From NCBI GenBank assembly GCA_039024295.1, contig JBCDIQ010000345.1, forward strand, positions 1 through 6,188: a stretch of DNA of 6,188 nt, read 5' to 3'. The stretch is from JBCDIQ01 sp039024295 (GTDB lineage: Bacteria > Bacteroidota > Bacteroidia > J057). Of the stretch, positions 1 through 6,018 are shown piece after piece (position 1 is the stretch's first letter; each line of letters opens with the position of its first letter). The translations under genes were made by a program, and so were the position numbers. The notes under the pieces were generated by a model, which saw only the letters and a list, made by a program, of their open reading frames with translations, ran no database searches and was not told where the DNA came from.

Positions 1-89
1 AATAACAGCAGGAATATCTTGGCCACAGCCAAAAGTAAGAGATGTTACCGCTCCCCTACACAAAGTACGGAATATCTGGATTCATATGG

Positions 90-121
90 CAAACGTATTT
101 GAAAGATCGAAACCCCGTCAA
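90..121 (-). promoter_or_regulatory. Candidate Bacteroidota-type promoter reading leftwards
   Basis: On the minus strand the sequence reads TTG (121-119), 21 bases, then TACGTTTG (97-90). This matches the Bacteroidota sigma-factor pattern TTG-N17-23-TAnnTTTG. Transcription would start around position 84 and run off the left edge. No convincing start codon with a long open frame follows within the window, so the target gene would have to begin beyond position 1 or at a weak TTG near 63. The match is exact, but the site is short and could be chance. Confidence 0.35.
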
Positions 122-312
122 GATTTCTGCTGCGGCAGCACCCATAAGAATCCCCCAGGATAAATCCACCTGATCCACAGAAATCAGCATTTTCCCGCCA
201 TATGCTCAAATAGGACAAAAGAAGGTCAATGGGTATCCCGGGTGAGAAAGGGGTGATGTAATTGCCATCAAAAAATCCTTATGCCTCACCTGCCTACTTC
301 CCAATTATTCCC

Positions 313-320
313 TATTTTTG
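313..320 (+). promoter_or_regulatory. Candidate -7 box (TATTTTTG) for the branching-enzyme gene
   Basis: TATTTTTG matches the Bacteroidota -7 consensus TAnnTTTG exactly and lies 24 bases before the ATG at 345. That would give a short leader of about 20 bases. No TTG or TTTG is found 17-23 bases further upstream, so the -33 half is missing or weak. The box overlaps the TTG codon at 318, which argues against that TTG being the translation start. Confidence 0.35.
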
Positions 321-344
321 TTTGCATTCGCAACAAACTATTCT

Positions 345-2378
345 ATGCCCTCATCTCAATCCCACCCTTCAGCGGCAACCCTCGCCCTGATCCAGGACGA
401 TCCCTGGTTAGCTCCCTACGAATCCGATGTTCAAGACCGACTCGACCGATTCAAAGACCGCCTGACAGAAATCGAAAAAGCTAGCGGAAGCCTGGAAGAT
501 TTTGCCAATGTCCATCACCACTTTGGCTTTAATCGGGATAACAGGAAAAAAGGATGGTGGTACCGCGAATGGGCACCTGCCGCTAACGCCATGCATTTGA
601 TCGGGGATTTCAACGGCTGGGACCGTGAAGCCCACCCCCTTACCCAAGTGCAAGGAGGGGTATGGGAGATCTTCCTCAAAGACCAAAAGGGAAAGTCTGC
701 CATTGAGCACGAAAGCCTGCTCAAAGTACAGGTGACCGCTGCAGATGGGGAAACCATGGACCGGATTCCGGCATACATCAACCGGGTCGTCCAGGACCCT
801 GAAACCCATGATTTCTCCGGCCAGCATTGGGCTCCTGAAGTACAATTTAAGTGGACAGATAAGAAGTTTCGTTACAAAAAAGGGCAAGCTCCTTTTATTT
901 ATGAAGCTCACACCGGCATGGCAACCGAAGAGGAGAACGTTGGTTCCTATCGGGAGTTTGCCGAAAATACCTTGCCCCGCATTCATGAATTGGGGTACAA
1001 TTGTATCCAGCTAATGGCCGTCCAGGAACACCCCTATTACGGTTCATTTGGATACCATGTAGCCAACTTTTTTGCCGCCTCATCACGGTTCGGTACACCT
1101 GAAGACCTGAAGTACCTCATCAATGAAGCCCACAAACGAGGAATTGCCGTCATCATGGATGTGGTACATTCTCATGCTGTTAAAAATCTGGCTGAGGGGC
1201 TTAACAGATTTGATGGCTCAGAAGACCAATATTTTCATCCGGGCGGGAGGGGTGAGCACAGTGGATGGGATTCCAAACTGTTCAATTACGGCAAATGGGA
1301 AGTACAGCAGTTTTTGCTTTCCAACCTGGCGTACTGGATAAAAGAATTTCATTTTGATGGCTTCCGATTCGATGGGGTTACTTCCATGCTGTACTACCAC
1401 CATGGCGACATCTCATTTGACCATTATGACAAATACTTCAAAGATGGCGTAGAGTGGGATGCCATTACCTACCTGCAGCTTGCCAATGAATTGGTGCATA
1501 AGTTAAACCCCCATGCACTTACCATTGCTGAGGACATGAGTGGAATGCCAGGCGCGTGCAGGAAGATAGAAGAAGGGGGAGTTGGGTTTGATTACCGCTT
1601 GGGGATGGGGCTTCCAGACTATTGGATTAAGCTGTTAAAGCATTCTCGGGATGAGGACTGGAACCTCCACGAGATGTGGCACACCATGAACAACCGCAGG
1701 TGGAAGGAAAAGACCATTGCCTATGCCGAATCTCATGACCAGGCACTGGTAGGGGACAAGACGCTTGCTTTCTGGCTCATGGACAAAGAGATGTACTGGC
1801 ACATGCAAGTATCGGACGAGAATCTGATCATTGACCGTGGGATGGCACTTCATAAAATGATACGTCTGTTTACCGCAAGTATCGGTGGAGAGGGTTACCT
1901 TAACTTCATCGGCAACGAATTTGGGCATCCCGAATGGATTGACTTTCCCAGAGAGGGCAATGGCTGGAGCTACAAACATGCCCGCCGGCAGTGGTCGCTG
2001 GTAGATGATGTGAACTTGAAATACCACCTCCTGAATGCATTTGACCGGGCAATGGTGCTGTGCCTAAAGAAATATCAGGTCCTGGAAGCCATTCCGGCCC
2101 AGCAGCTCTGGGTAGACACCAATAACCAGGTGATCATTTATGAGCGCTCAAACCTGATATTCGTGTTCAACTTCCACGTAGGCAATTCAATTCCTGACTA
2201 CCAATTCCCGGTGCCCAAGGCAGGAGCTTACCGTGTGTTGCTCAACTCAGACCATGACAATTTCGGTGGCCATGCCCGAGTGGATGACCGGGTAATTCAC
2301 CATACGGACGATGATCAGATGCTTAGCCTGTATGTGCCAAACAGAACTTGCATGGTTTTAATGCGTGAGCCTGGCTAA
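345..2378 (+). CDS. glgB: 1,4-alpha-glucan branching enzyme, GH13_8-like (eukaryote-like short form)
   Basis: This cytosolic enzyme cuts an alpha-1,4-glucan chain and re-attaches it through an alpha-1,6 bond, creating the branches of glycogen. From the ATG at 345 the protein has 677 residues. A CBM48 domain lies at about 60-165 (YREWAPAA, then GDFNGW). The GH13 barrel covers about 185-560 and a C-terminal beta domain about 575-675. The four GH13 regions are intact: DVVHSH (Asp272, His277), GFRFDG (nucleophile Asp343), TIAED (acid/base Glu396) and ESHD (Asp465). The stretch EHPYYGSFGYHV followed by FFAASSRFGTPEDL closely resembles human GBE1. The length (GBE1 is about 702 residues) and the lack of the extra N-terminal domain of E. 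coli GlgB (about 728) also point to the eukaryote-like subfamily. The frame extends back to a TTG at 318, but that codon lies in a -7-like box, so the ATG is preferred. There is no Shine-Dalgarno, as is usual in Bacteroidota. A glycogen synthase gene follows. Confidence 0.95.
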   Translation: MPSSQSHPSAATLALIQDDPWLAPYESDVQDRLDRFKDRLTEIEKASGSLEDFANVHHHFGFNRDNRKKGWWYREWAPAANAMHLIGDFNGWDREAHPLTQVQGGVWEIFLKDQKGKSAIEHESLLKVQVTAADGETMDRIPAYINRVVQDPETHDFSGQHWAPEVQFKWTDKKFRYKKGQAPFIYEAHTGMATEEENVGSYREFAENTLPRIHELGYNCIQLMAVQEHPYYGSFGYHVANFFAASSRFGTPEDLKYLINEAHKRGIAVIMDVVHSHAVKNLAEGLNRFDGSEDQYFHPGGRGEHSGWDSKLFNYGKWEVQQFLLSNLAYWIKEFHFDGFRFDGVTSMLYYHHGDISFDHYDKYFKDGVEWDAITYLQLANELVHKLNPHALTIAEDMSGMPGACRKIEEGGVGFDYRLGMGLPDYWIKLLKHSRDEDWNLHEMWHTMNNRRWKEKTIAYAESHDQALVGDKTLAFWLMDKEMYWHMQVSDENLIIDRGMALHKMIRLFTASIGGEGYLNFIGNEFGHPEWIDFPREGNGWSYKHARRQWSLVDDVNLKYHLLNAFDRAMVLCLKKYQVLEAIPAQQLWVDTNNQVIIYERSNLIFVFNFHVGNSIPDYQFPVPKAGAYRVLLNSDHDNFGGHARVDDRVIHHTDDDQMLSLYVPNRTCMVLMREPG

Positions 2379-2571
2379 TTGAATGTACGCCAGCAGGTTT
2401 TCATAACTTTTTTGTCATTCCTCTCATTTTGTTGCATAACTTGAACTAGGGCAAGAAGAGCTGAAGGCTGCAACCAGTTTTCTTCTGCTTTTTGTGTTTC
2501 TCTCAGCTAAGCGTTTTCCCTTATTACCAACTCTTCTCTATCTTAAGGATTCCTTTTAAGACCATATCCAA
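2379..2571. other. 193-bp spacer between branching enzyme and glycogen synthase
   Basis: The spacer is T-rich and holds no ORF. It contains a weak terminator-like hairpin (2451-2493) and an imperfect inverted repeat at 2542-2560 (CTTAAGGA and TCCTTTTAAG), 12 bases before the synthase ATG. No exact TAnnTTTG box was found. The nearest is TAACTTTT at 2404-2411 with a TTG 22 bases upstream, which lacks the final G. Whether the two glycogen genes share one transcript or the synthase has its own promoter is therefore open. Confidence 0.5.
2451..2493 (+). terminator. Weak rho-independent-like hairpin after the branching enzyme
   Basis: GC plus AGAAGA (within 2451-2459) can pair with TCTTCTGC (2481-2488) with a one-base bulge. 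An inner CTG/CAG pair (2461-2463, 2474-2476) adds to the stem, and TTTTT follows at 2489-2493. The stem is interrupted and mostly A-T, so termination would be weak at best. It may be a partial terminator or chance. Confidence 0.22.
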
Positions 2572-4428
2572 ATGACCAAACAAAACCCATATCCACGCTC
2601 TTTTCAGACCCAGGTTGGAAAAATGACCGAAAAGAAGATCGAGAATTCCCTTCTAACCGAGGTGGCTTGGGAAGTGTGTAACCAGGTTGGAGGAATCTAT
2701 ACGGTGATTCGTTCAAAGGTTGGGGCAATGGTGCAATCATGGGGCGATGATTACTGCCTGCTTGGGCCTTATGTCCATCCAAATGTATCAGCGATCTTTG
2801 AGCCTACGGATAATTATGACGATCCCATTGGGCAGGCTGTAAAAAATATGCAGTCGATGGGTTTCGAGGTGTACTATGGGAGATGGTTGGTAACAGGGCG
2901 CCCCAAAACGGTATTGTTTAATCCTTTCTCTGTATTTGATCGATTGGGGGAAATCAAATACCTGCTCTGGGAAAACCACCACATCAGCATACAGGCAGAA
3001 GATGACCTGCTCAATCAGGTGGTGGCTTTCGGACACATGGTCGCAGAGTTTTACCGTCAGCTAGGTCAGGATGAAGTTCGTAAGGGGCATCAGTTAATTG
3101 CCCATATCCATGAGTGGATGGCAGGTTCTGGCGTTCCAGCAATTCGAAGAGATGTGCCCGATGTCCAGATTGTGTTTACCACCCACGCTACGCTGCTGGG
3201 AAGGTACCTGGCGATGAATGCTGACAACTTTTATGAGCACTTGGATTTCTTTGATTGGGAAAAAGAATCCCGCCATTTCAACATCGAAGCTCAGGCCCGC
3301 TTAGAACGCGCAGCGGCACATGGGGCTCATGTATTTACCACCGTCAGCGAAGTGACCGGGAGGGAATGTGACAAGCTTCTTGGACGAAAACCTGACATGA
3401 TCTTGCCCAATGGCCTTAACATCAGCCGCTTTGCGGCCGAGCACGAAATCCAAAACCTGCACCAGGAATACAAAGAAGAAATCCACAAGTTCATTATGGG
3501 CCACTTCTTCCACAGTTATTCCTTTGACCTCGATAAAACCCTCTTCTTCTTTACTTCCGGGCGTTTTGAGCACAAGAACAAAGGCTTTGACCTGACCCTG
3601 GAAGCCCTTGCCCGCCTTAACTGGAAAATGAAGCAGGCCCATTCTGATATGCGGGTGGTCATGTTTATCATCACCAAAGCTCCCTTTCATAGCATCAACC
3701 CTGAAGTACTTCAGTCCCGGGCCACGATGGAAGAAATCCGGGAAAATACCCGGGCCATTGAGCGCCAAATTGGGGATCGCTTATTTTCCTACACGGCCAA
3801 TAGCAAGGACACCACCATGCCGGACCTCAATAAGTTCGTAGATGACTATTGGAGGCTTCGATTGCGGCGTACGGTTCAGTCCTGGCGAGCTACCCAATGG
3901 TTGCCACCCATCGTAACCCATAACCTGAAAGACGATGCCGGAGACCCCATCTTGAACTTTCTTCGGTCATCAGATATGATCAACAAAGAGGAAGATCCCG
4001 TAAAAATCGTGTATCACCCCGACTTTATTTCTTCTGTAAATCCGCTGTTCGGCATTGAATATGGAGACTTTGTCAGGGGCTGTCATTTGGGCATTTTCCC
4101 AAGCTATTATGAGCCTTGGGGATATACCCCACTTGAGTGCATGGCGAGCGGCGTAATGGCTGTTACCAGCGACCTTTCAGGATTTGGTGCCTACGCGGCT
4201 AACAATGTGCCTCACCCTGAGGAAAATGGGCTGTACATCGTAAACCGGTCCAGGCTGAGCTACCATGAGGCGGCCAATCAGTTGGCGGATCAGTTGTTCG
4301 CCTTTGTCCGAATCCCTCGCCACGAGCGGATCCAACTCCGCTACAAGGTAGAGCGTGCAGCGGAAAGGTTTGACTGGAAAAACCTGGTGTCTTATTACGA
4401 TCAGGCGCACGCGCAGGCGGTAAGCTAA
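2572..4428 (+). CDS. Glycogen synthase, glycosyltransferase family 3 (eukaryote-type)
   Basis: It adds glucose from a sugar nucleotide (UDP-glucose in characterised GT3 enzymes) to the non-reducing end of alpha-1,4-glucan in the cytosol. The 618-residue protein is full length for a GT-B fold. The N-terminal donor-site region reads EVAWEVCNQVGGIYTVIRSK (30-49). HIHEWMAG (178-185) matches the conserved HEW motif, and FTTHATLLGRYLA is at 202-214. SGRFEHKNKGFD (329-340) supplies the conserved Arg330 and Lys337. PSYYEPWGYTPLE (510-522) carries the catalytic-site Glu514 and Glu522. The C-terminus has Arg583, Arg586, Arg590, Lys592 and Arg595, spaced like the glucose-6-phosphate arginine cluster of yeast Gsy2. 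The phosphorylated N- and C-terminal tails of animal and yeast enzymes are absent. An in-frame TAA at 2557-2559 limits the start to the ATG at 2572 or later. Met18 (2623), after an A-rich run, is a credible alternative start because homologs usually begin shortly before the EVAWEVCN-like motif. GT5 GlgA is ruled out by these motifs. Confidence 0.95.
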   Translation: MTKQNPYPRSFQTQVGKMTEKKIENSLLTEVAWEVCNQVGGIYTVIRSKVGAMVQSWGDDYCLLGPYVHPNVSAIFEPTDNYDDPIGQAVKNMQSMGFEVYYGRWLVTGRPKTVLFNPFSVFDRLGEIKYLLWENHHISIQAEDDLLNQVVAFGHMVAEFYRQLGQDEVRKGHQLIAHIHEWMAGSGVPAIRRDVPDVQIVFTTHATLLGRYLAMNADNFYEHLDFFDWEKESRHFNIEAQARLERAAAHGAHVFTTVSEVTGRECDKLLGRKPDMILPNGLNISRFAAEHEIQNLHQEYKEEIHKFIMGHFFHSYSFDLDKTLFFFTSGRFEHKNKGFDLTLEALARLNWKMKQAHSDMRVVMFIITKAPFHSINPEVLQSRATMEEIRENTRAIERQIGDRLFSYTANSKDTTMPDLNKFVDDYWRLRLRRTVQSWRATQWLPPIVTHNLKDDAGDPILNFLRSSDMINKEEDPVKIVYHPDFISSVNPLFGIEYGDFVRGCHLGIFPSYYEPWGYTPLECMASGVMAVTSDLSGFGAYAANNVPHPEENGLYIVNRSRLSYHEAANQLADQLFAFVRIPRHERIQLRYKVERAAERFDWKNLVSYYDQAHAQAVS

Positions 4429-4482
4429 TCTATCTTTCCCGGTTTGAAAGGAAATTCACCTCGATGTTTCAATGTTTTCCAG

Positions 4483-4517
4483 TTGACACTTTTGCTTTCG
4501 GGCAACGATTACATTTG
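4483..4517 (+). promoter_or_regulatory. Candidate promoter for the hydrolase-OsmC gene
   Basis: TACATTTG at 4510-4517 matches the Bacteroidota -7 consensus TAnnTTTG exactly. Upstream there is TTTTG at 4490-4494 (15 bases before the box) and a TTG within TTGACA at 4483-4488 (24 bases before it). Both spacings fall just outside the usual 17-23 range, so the -33 element is uncertain. Transcription would begin near 4523, giving a leader of about 57 bases before the GTG at 4580. The box lies inside an inverted repeat (4493-4529). Confidence 0.4.
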
Positions 4518-4529
4518 CCATCGAAAGCA
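4493..4529 (+). promoter_or_regulatory. Inverted repeat overlapping the promoter box (operator or hairpin)
   Basis: TGCTTTCG (4493-4500) pairs with CGAAAGCA (4522-4529), and GGCAA (4501-4505) pairs with TTGCC (4515-4519). Together they give 13 base pairs with a two-base bulge (4520-4521) and a nine-base loop. As DNA it could be an operator dyad around the -7 box. As RNA it could end or protect the 3' end of the synthase transcript, but no T-tract follows, so it is not a classical terminator. Which role applies cannot be told from sequence. Confidence 0.45.
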
Positions 4530-4545
4530 GGAAGATGTCCTGCTT
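4525..4545 (+). promoter_or_regulatory. Second hairpin at the predicted leader start, overlapping the first
   Basis: AAGCAGGA (4525-4532) pairs perfectly with TCCTGCTT (4538-4545) around the five-base loop AGATG. Its left arm shares bases 4525-4529 with the right arm of the larger inverted repeat, so in a read-through RNA the two stems compete. If transcription starts near 4523, this 8-bp stem sits at the very 5' end of the leader, 34 bases before the GTG start. It might stabilise the mRNA; this is inference. Confidence 0.4.
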
Positions 4546-4579
4546 GTCCAATGTGTATCACCCTAAATTACCTTAAGCT

Positions 4580-5794
4580 GTGAAGTCCACGAATGTATCC
4601 TTTGAAAATGCCCAAGGGGAGCGTTTGGCAGCCAAGCTCGATTTACCTGTGGGGGAGCACCCACGTGCTTGTGCCATCTTTGCCCATTGCTTTACCTGCA
4701 ACAAAAACTTCCTGGCAGCACGTAACATCAGCCTTGCGCTTACCCAAAAAGGTGTGGCTGTGCTCAGGTTTGACTTTACGGGTTTGGGACAAAGTGAAGG
4801 GGATTTTGCTGACACCAATTTTTCCTCAAATGTGGATGACCTTATTGCAGCTGCAGCATTTATGGAGGAACAGATCGGTGCCCCGGAAATCCTGGTGGGC
4901 CATTCCCTGGGAGGCGCAGCCGTGTTATTAGCTGGATTGAAAATCGACTCTGTCAAGGCCGTGGCTACTGTGGGTGCTCCTGCAGATCCCGTGCATGTGA
5001 CCCATTTACTTCAGGAAGGGGAAAATGAAATTGAGGTTGCCGGGGAAGCAACGGTAGACATTGGAGGAAGGCCGTTTAAGATCAAGCGACAGTTTATCAA
5101 TGACTTGAAAGCACTGACAGGGTCCGAGCATATCCGTAAATTGAAAAAGGCTCTTTTGGTGCTACATTCTCCTCAGGATAATACGGTAGGCATAGAAAAT
5201 GCACGTTTGATTTATGATGCTGCTATGCACCCAAAGAGTTTCATTACCCTGGATGGTGCTGACCATTTGCTTTCCCATAAAGAGGATGCGATTTATGTGG
5301 GGCACATGATTGCTAGCTGGGCAGTCCGATACATCCCGGCTCCTGAAGAAAAAGATCCGTTGGTTACCGAGCGGCAGGTGGCCGTTCGGACCGGTCCTAA
5401 AGGATATACCACCGAAATTGTGGCGGGGAATCATCACCTAATTGCGGATGAACCGCCATCGGTAGGCGGAAGTGACCTTGGACCCACTCCTTACGGGTAC
5501 CTGTTGGCTTCCCTTGGGGCCTGCACCAGCATGACCCTTAGGATGTATGCCAATAACAAAGGCTGGGACCTGCAGGAAGCTCGCGTTCACCTTACACACG
5601 GCAAAGACTATGTGGACGACTGTGTGAATTGTGAGGAAAAGCCTGTGAAAATGGATGTCATCCAGCGCGAGGTCGAGCTTGAAGGGGACCTGACACAGGA
5701 ACAGCGGAATCGGTTGATGGAAATCGCCGATCGTTGCCCGGTGCACAGAACACTCAGTTCTGAGATCAACATTCGCACGAGCGAGAAAGTGTAG
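4580..5794 (+). CDS. Bifunctional alpha/beta-hydrolase / OsmC family protein
   Basis: This 404-residue, probably cytosolic protein has two fused domains. Residues 1 to about 255 are an alpha/beta-hydrolase with nucleophile elbow GHSLGG (107-112, Ser109), a likely acid at Asp200 (SPQDNTV) and His229 (GADHLL). A short linker (APEEKDP, 254-260) leads to an OsmC/Ohr domain with GGSDLGPTPYGYLLASLGAC (296-315). Its two expected redox cysteines are Cys315 and Cys386 (DRCPVH). OsmC proteins reduce organic hydroperoxides through such a cysteine pair; the hydrolase substrate is unknown. Two further Cys-x2-Cys pairs are present, Cys37/Cys40 in HCFTC and Cys348/Cys351 in DCVNCE. The start is GTG at 4580: an in-frame TAA lies at 4574-4576, and the next residues MKSTNVSFENAQGE look like the normal N-terminus of the family. 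The ATG at 4593 is out of frame. There is no Shine-Dalgarno and no signal peptide. A double inverted repeat and a promoter candidate lie just upstream, which suggests separate regulation from the glycogen genes. Confidence 0.92.
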   Translation: MKSTNVSFENAQGERLAAKLDLPVGEHPRACAIFAHCFTCNKNFLAARNISLALTQKGVAVLRFDFTGLGQSEGDFADTNFSSNVDDLIAAAAFMEEQIGAPEILVGHSLGGAAVLLAGLKIDSVKAVATVGAPADPVHVTHLLQEGENEIEVAGEATVDIGGRPFKIKRQFINDLKALTGSEHIRKLKKALLVLHSPQDNTVGIENARLIYDAAMHPKSFITLDGADHLLSHKEDAIYVGHMIASWAVRYIPAPEEKDPLVTERQVAVRTGPKGYTTEIVAGNHHLIADEPPSVGGSDLGPTPYGYLLASLGACTSMTLRMYANNKGWDLQEARVHLTHGKDYVDDCVNCEEKPVKMDVIQREVELEGDLTQEQRNRLMEIADRCPVHRTLSSEINIRTSEKV

Positions 5795-5857
5795 TGAACT
5801 TTACAGCATTTTATCCGTGCTAACCAGGATGATGAATTAGATATCGAATAGATAGCT

Positions 5858-6018
5858 AGTGCTTGCAGAACAAAGAATTTTGCCAATTAGAGCGAAGGAG
5901 TTTTCGTGTAGTTCAAGGAAGAAAAGTTGAGCCTAGCGTGCTAGGTGATACTTTTTTGACGTAGAAATACGCGAAAAGATCGAGCTATAACGGCCAAAGA
6001 TATAGTTCTGGAAGCACT
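5858..6018. repeat. 161-bp imperfect palindrome, MITE-like or structured intergenic element
   Basis: The ends are inverted repeats matching at 13 of 14 positions: AGTGCTTGCAGAAC (5858-5871) and the reverse complement of 6005-6018 (AGTGCTTCCAGAAC). Pairing continues inward almost to the centre. TTTGCC pairs with GGCCAAA (bulged C). TTA and AGC (5887-5893) pair with GCT and TAA (5984-5990). TTTTCGTGTA (5901-5910) pairs with TACGCGAAAA (5968-5977, one G-T). AAAAGT (5922-5927) pairs with ACTTTT (5950-5955). The centre is CCTAGCGTGCTAGG (5932-5945). The arms are almost equal, so the whole unit folds as one long hairpin. It encodes no protein. No clear target-site duplication was found. The central stem, with A's before and T's after it, could also act as a two-way terminator for the gene ending at 5794. 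Confidence 0.6.

Larger units (their letters stand above)
1..344. other. Intergenic region upstream of the branching enzyme; no confident gene
   Basis: No convincing coding region is visible here. Two frames run open into the left edge: a + frame that ends at a TAA at 161-163 (53 codons), and a minus frame from about position 81 down to 2. Neither gives a protein I recognise, so either could be the tip of a neighbouring gene or chance. A 44-codon minus ORF (190 to 56) is also probably chance. The identifiable signals are a minus-strand promoter candidate at 90-121 and a + strand -7-like box at 313-320. If the minus promoter is real, this is a divergent promoter region. No tRNA-like or strong terminator-like structure was seen. 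Confidence 0.5.

Noticed and set aside
2..163. + strand frame open at the left edge, ending at TAA 161
   Set aside because: 53 codons with no recognisable motif, overlapping an exact minus-strand promoter candidate; a gene tail cannot be excluded but is not supported.
56..190. 44-codon minus ORF starting at an ATG at 190
   Set aside because: No recognisable motif, no supporting start signal, and a length expected by chance.
281..484. 67-codon + ORF overlapping the start of the branching enzyme
   Set aside because: It is out of frame with the real gene, most of its length lies inside that gene, and it is low-complexity and Pro/Arg-rich; no sign of a leader peptide.
408..986. 192-codon minus-strand ORF inside the branching enzyme
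   Set aside because: It lies wholly antisense to a well-supported CBM48/GH13 coding region and its translation shows no recognisable domain; it is a shadow frame.
3301..3768. 155-codon minus-strand ORF inside the glycogen synthase
   Set aside because: Antisense to conserved GT3 motifs, with no domain of its own; a shadow frame.
4493..4529. Rho-independent terminator for the glycogen synthase
   Set aside because: The stem is strong, but it is followed by GGAAGATGTCC rather than a T-tract, so it is listed as a regulatory inverted repeat instead.
4593..4931. 112-codon + ORF from the ATG at 4593
   Set aside because: It is out of frame with the hydrolase-OsmC gene, whose GHSLGG and OsmC motifs are all in the frame of the GTG at 4580.
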